From Tissierellia bacterium (lineage in GTDB: Bacteria; Bacillota; Clostridia; Tissierellales; Dethiosulfatibacteraceae): 8,303 bases of DNA. A program made the translations under genes and the position numbers. The stretch's first letter is position 1, and each line of letters begins with the position of its first letter. The stretch is from NCBI GenBank assembly GCA_007116605.1, contig SKID01000276.1:1-8303 (forward strand). The letters run 5' to 3'. The notes under the pieces were generated by a model that saw only the letters and a list, made by a program, of their open reading frames with translations, made no database searches and had not been told where the DNA came from. Of the stretch, positions 5,335 through 8,303 are shown in pieces.

Positions 5335-5349
5335 ATGGCAACGTTTACA
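5335..5349 (+). promoter_or_regulatory. Candidate cre (CcpA) operator over the start point
   Basis: ATGGCAACGTTTACA fits the catabolite-responsive consensus WTGNAANCGNWNNCW at all informative positions but one (C for A at the fifth base) and is largely palindromic around the central CG. It covers the predicted sigma-54 start point at about 5337, a position where bound CcpA would block initiation. CcpA binding is inferred from sequence only. Confidence 0.45.
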
Positions 5350-5375
5350 GATGAAAGGTGAAAAAGGAGGCTATT

Positions 5376-6932
5376 ATGGCAGTAAAATTCATAAGTGCGA
5401 ATGAAGCCGCACAGTTAATTGATTCAAACAGTATTGTTGCTACAGGAGGTTTTGTTGGTAACGCTGTACCCGAAGAATTACATATTGCAGTAGAAAAAAG
5501 ATTTGTAGAGACAGGTTCTCCTCAAAACTTGACACTTGTCTATGCAGCAGGGCAAGGAGATGGAAAAACAAGAGGACTTAACCACTACGGACATGAAGGC
5601 TTAATTAAGAGAGTTGTTGGTGGTCACTGGGGTCTTGTTCCTAAAGTTCAAAAATTAGCATTAGAGAACAAAATCGAAGCTTATAATTTCCCACAAGGTG
5701 TTATCTCTCATATGTTTAGAGATATTGCAGCTAAAAAGCCAGGAACAGTGACTCGTGTTGGATTGAAAACATTTGTTGACCCAAGAGTTGAAGGTGGAAA
5801 ATTAAACGATTGTACAAAAGAAGATTTAGTGGAATTATTAGAATTATATGGACAAGAATATTTAATATACAAAGCTTTCCCCATCAACGTGGCTTTATTA
5901 AGAGGCACTTATGCCGATGAAATGGGCAATGTCACCATGGAAAAAGAAGCAGGATCTCTAGAAGTACTTTCTATTGCTCAAGCTTGTAGAAACTCTGGTG
6001 GAACAGTTATTGTCCAAGTTGAAAAAGTAGTTAAAGCAGGCACTTTAGATCCAAAGTTAGTCAAGATTCCAGGAATCTATGTAGATGCGATTGTTGAAAC
6101 AGCAGATATGCAAAACCATATGCAAACCTTCGCAGAAGAGTTTAATGCAAGTTATACAGGTAGCATTCAAGTACCCGTTAATTCTGTAAAACCATTACCA
6201 TTAGATGAGAGAAAAGTGATTGCTAGACGTGCAGCAATGGAGTTAGTTCCTAATGCAGTGGTTAATTTAGGAATCGGAATGCCTGAAGGAGTAGCAGTTG
6301 TTGCCAATGAAGAAGGCATTGCTGATCAAATGACATTGACTGTAGAGCCAGGTCCAATTGGTGGAATCCCAGCAGGTGGATTAAGCTTTGGTGCTGCAAC
6401 AAACCCACAAGCAATCATTGATCAACCAAATCAATTTGATTTTTATGATGGTGGTGGATTAGATGTAGCGTTCTTAGGACTTGCACAATGTGATGAAAAA
6501 GGCAATATCAATGTGAGTAAATTTGGTCCTAAAATAGCTGGAGCAGGTGGATTCATTAACATTACACAAAATGCTAAAAAAGTCATCTATTGTGGCACAT
6601 TTACAGCAGGTGGATTAAAAGTAGAAGCAAAAGATGGTAAGTTATCTATCTTACAAGAAGGAAAGAGCAAAAAATTTATACCACAAGTAGAACAAATTAC
6701 CTTTAGTGGCGAGTATGCTATGTCCGTAGGACAACCTGTTCTTTATGTAACAGAAAGAGCAGTCTTCGAATTAACAGAAAAGGGGGTGAAATTAACAGAA
6801 ATAGCACCTGGTGTTGATTTACAAAAAGACATACTAGATCAAATGGATTTTGCACCGGTTGTAGTAAGTGAAGACCTTAAAATTATGGACGAAGGCATAT
6901 TCAAAACAGAAAAAGTCGGGATAACAATTTAA
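5376..6932 (+). CDS. Acyl-CoA:acetate / 3-oxoacid CoA-transferase, single-chain Pct/YdiF type
   Basis: Moves CoA from a donor such as acetyl-CoA to a short-chain organic acid through a glutamyl-CoA intermediate. The 518-residue chain carries both family-I halves: an alpha-like N-terminal half (residues 1-270, with VATGGFVGNAVPEEL near the start) and a beta-like C-terminal half with GIGMPEGVA (about 299-307), the catalytic-site block TLTVEPGPIGGIPAGG and the GGGLDVAFLGLAQCDEKGN block. The Glu in TVEPG is residue 324, the same number as the active-site Glu I recall for Clostridium propionicum propionate CoA-transferase. AAAGGAGG at 5363-5370 selects the ATG at 5376; an in-frame GTG at 5358 would lie upstream of that site. 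It is the first gene of the sigma-54 operon and is followed by a GntP permease, so its acid is probably imported. Lactate, propionate, acetoacetate and 3-hydroxybutyrate are all possible substrates; the sequence does not decide. Confidence 0.92.
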   Translation: MAVKFISANEAAQLIDSNSIVATGGFVGNAVPEELHIAVEKRFVETGSPQNLTLVYAAGQGDGKTRGLNHYGHEGLIKRVVGGHWGLVPKVQKLALENKIEAYNFPQGVISHMFRDIAAKKPGTVTRVGLKTFVDPRVEGGKLNDCTKEDLVELLELYGQEYLIYKAFPINVALLRGTYADEMGNVTMEKEAGSLEVLSIAQACRNSGGTVIVQVEKVVKAGTLDPKLVKIPGIYVDAIVETADMQNHMQTFAEEFNASYTGSIQVPVNSVKPLPLDERKVIARRAAMELVPNAVVNLGIGMPEGVAVVANEEGIADQMTLTVEPGPIGGIPAGGLSFGAATNPQAIIDQPNQFDFYDGGGLDVAFLGLAQCDEKGNINVSKFGPKIAGAGGFINITQNAKKVIYCGTFTAGGLKVEAKDGKLSILQEGKSKKFIPQVEQITFSGEYAMSVGQPVLYVTERAVFELTEKGVKLTEIAPGVDLQKDILDQMDFAPVVVSEDLKIMDEGIFKTEKVGITI

Positions 6933-6967
6933 TTATTCTATTATAAAAAAATTAAAGGAGAGATTAT

Positions 6968-8254
6968 ATGTTAGGAATTATTATTGGTTTAGCGTTACTG
7001 ATGTTTCTCGCTTACAGAGGAATGTCGATTATTTGGATCGCACCCTTGTGTGCATTGCTAGTTGCTTTTACAGGAGGACTAGACTTATTACCATCATACA
7101 CAACCACATATATGGCTGGTTTTGTAAGTTTTGCCCAAGCATGGTTCCCTGTGTTTATGCTTGGAGCAATCTTTGGTAAAGTTATGGATGACTCTGGAGC
7201 GGCCAAATCAGTTGCTTCTGCAGTTATCAAATTAGTAGGAACAAAGTTTGCTATCATGGCTGTTGTATTAGCCTGTGCCGTATTGACTTATGGTGGTGTA
7301 TCATTGTTCGTAGTTGTATTTGCTATTTATCCATTAGCAGTTGCTTTGTTTAGAGAAGCTAATATTACTAGAAAACTAATTCCTGGTGCCATTGCTTTAG
7401 GATCATTTACCTTCACAATGACAGCCATTCCAGGAACACCTCAAATCCAAAACATTATTCCTACTCGTTACTTTGGAACGACACCGACTGCAGCACCAAT
7501 TATGGGTATCGCTGGTGCAATCATTATGTTTGGTGTGGGAATGCTTTGGTTGACTTACAGAGAAAAACAATACGCAGCAGCGGGTGTAGGTTTTGTTGAG
7601 CCAGAAACAAAAGTACAAGCTGTAGACACAGCAGATTTACCAAATCCATGGCTTTCAGCAGTACCGCTAGTCTTAGTCATTGTTACGTTGAACTTTATTG
7701 AGGCGATAACAATCGTTCCAGCATTATTAATTGGTATTATCGCAGCCATTGCACTAAACATAAAAAGACTACCTAAAATTATTGAAACAATTAATGGTGG
7801 AGCAGCAGGTTCTGTTATTGCAATTATCAACACCAGTGCCGCTGTTGGATTTGGAGCTGTAGTACGTGCAGTGCCAGGGTTTAATCAATTAACTGATTTT
7901 GTACTAGGTATCAGAGGAAATCCATTGATTTCTGAAGCGGTTGCCGTTAACATTCTTGCAGGAGCAACAGGTTCAGCATCAGGTGGTATGGGTATTGCAC
8001 TAGAAGCATTGGCTGAGCAATACATTGCTTTATCAGCAAGTTCTGGTATTCCACTAGAAGCATTCCATAGAGTAGCGTCATTATCAAGTGGTGGTTTGGA
8101 TACATTACCACATAATGGTGCGGTATTAACATTATTAGCCGTTTGTGCAATGACTCATAAAGATTCATACAAAGACATCTTTATGGTAGGAACAGCGATT
8201 CCAATCTTGGCTGTAATCGTGGCAATTATTCTTGCATCACTTGGAATTTATTAA
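6968..8254 (+). CDS. GntP-family organic acid permease
   Basis: An inner-membrane secondary transporter, predicted to import a small hydroxy- or keto-acid anion with protons. The 428-residue protein is almost entirely hydrophobic, with about ten to twelve membrane segments. The first two are near 2-16 and 20-36, an especially long hydrophobic block runs from about 96 to 128 around CAVLTYGGVSLFVVVF, and the last segment is near 405-427. GntP-family marks include the early AYRGMSIIWIAPLCALLVA segment, the AIPGTPQIQN region near residue 155, and late glycine/serine-rich loops (GATGSASGGMGIALE; SSGGLDTLPHNGAV) similar to those forming the substrate path. A polar stretch near 196-228 is a likely cytoplasmic loop. 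AAAGGAG upstream of the ATG and a 35-base gap after the CoA-transferase gene indicate the same operon. Family members carry gluconate, 3-hydroxybutyrate and others; context favours an acid that the CoA-transferase activates. Confidence 0.9.
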   Translation: MLGIIIGLALLMFLAYRGMSIIWIAPLCALLVAFTGGLDLLPSYTTTYMAGFVSFAQAWFPVFMLGAIFGKVMDDSGAAKSVASAVIKLVGTKFAIMAVVLACAVLTYGGVSLFVVVFAIYPLAVALFREANITRKLIPGAIALGSFTFTMTAIPGTPQIQNIIPTRYFGTTPTAAPIMGIAGAIIMFGVGMLWLTYREKQYAAAGVGFVEPETKVQAVDTADLPNPWLSAVPLVLVIVTLNFIEAITIVPALLIGIIAAIALNIKRLPKIIETINGGAAGSVIAIINTSAAVGFGAVVRAVPGFNQLTDFVLGIRGNPLISEAVAVNILAGATGSASGGMGIALEALAEQYIALSASSGIPLEAFHRVASLSSGGLDTLPHNGAVLTLLAVCAMTHKDSYKDIFMVGTAIPILAVIVAIILASLGIY

Positions 8255-8300
8255 TCATTCCATTTGAAATAAAAGTGAAACTGAAAAAGGAGTTGGGAAA

Positions 8301-8303
8301 ATG
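8301..8303 (+). CDS. Start codon of a third operon gene (cut by window end)
   Basis: An ATG at the last three bases lies 8 bases after AAAGGAG (8286-8292). The 46 bases after the permease gene show no terminator, so the sigma-54 operon most likely continues. Nothing of the product is visible. In related gene sets I would expect a dehydrogenase or another acyl-CoA enzyme, but that is only a guess from context. Confidence 0.6.

Overview
The window looks like a chromosomal segment of a low-GC Gram-positive anaerobe, most likely one of the Clostridia. The evidence is the AT-rich sequence, frequent AGA arginine codons, strong AGGAGG-type ribosome binding sites in front of nearly every gene, tight same-strand operons, and proteins that resemble Bacillus/Clostridium families (GuaD-, YqjM- and Pct-type enzymes, and a PAS-type sigma-54 activator). 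All genes read on the + strand. I cannot name the species.

Layout: (1) 1-495 is the 3' part of argH (argininosuccinate lyase). (2) 496-1150 is a 655-base non-coding stretch packed with diverged direct repeats, a 46-base tandem repeat and several good hairpins. (3) 1151-2608 holds a guanine deaminase gene followed closely by a RudS-like tRNA 4-thiouridine desulfidase gene (TudS/DUF523 + DUF1722). (4) 2643-5119 holds an Old Yellow Enzyme gene of the YqjM/NamA type and, 17 bases later, a PAS-AAA+-Fis sigma-54 enhancer-binding protein. (5) 5120-5375 is a regulatory intergenic region with an intrinsic terminator, a near-consensus -24/-12 promoter and a possible CcpA (cre) site on the start point. 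(6) 5376-8303 is the controlled operon: a one-chain propionate/3-oxoacid-type CoA-transferase, a GntP-family permease, and the start codon of a third gene cut by the window edge.

How it fits together: regulator, promoter and operon form a self-contained sigma-54 catabolic unit. The likely logic is that a small organic acid (an hydroxy- or keto-acid is plausible) enters through the GntP permease, is activated to its CoA thioester by the CoA-transferase, and is processed by the next gene. The cytoplasmic PAS domain of the activator would sense the substrate or a related signal. The most notable regulatory observation is a 17-base TGT-N11-ACA motif repeated identically with an 18-base period inside the last codons of the activator gene, with a third, inverted and diverged copy in the intergenic region. 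These are good candidates for the activator's own enhancer sites, and the first two double as protein-coding sequence. No transposase, phage gene, CRISPR array, tRNA or rRNA was seen.
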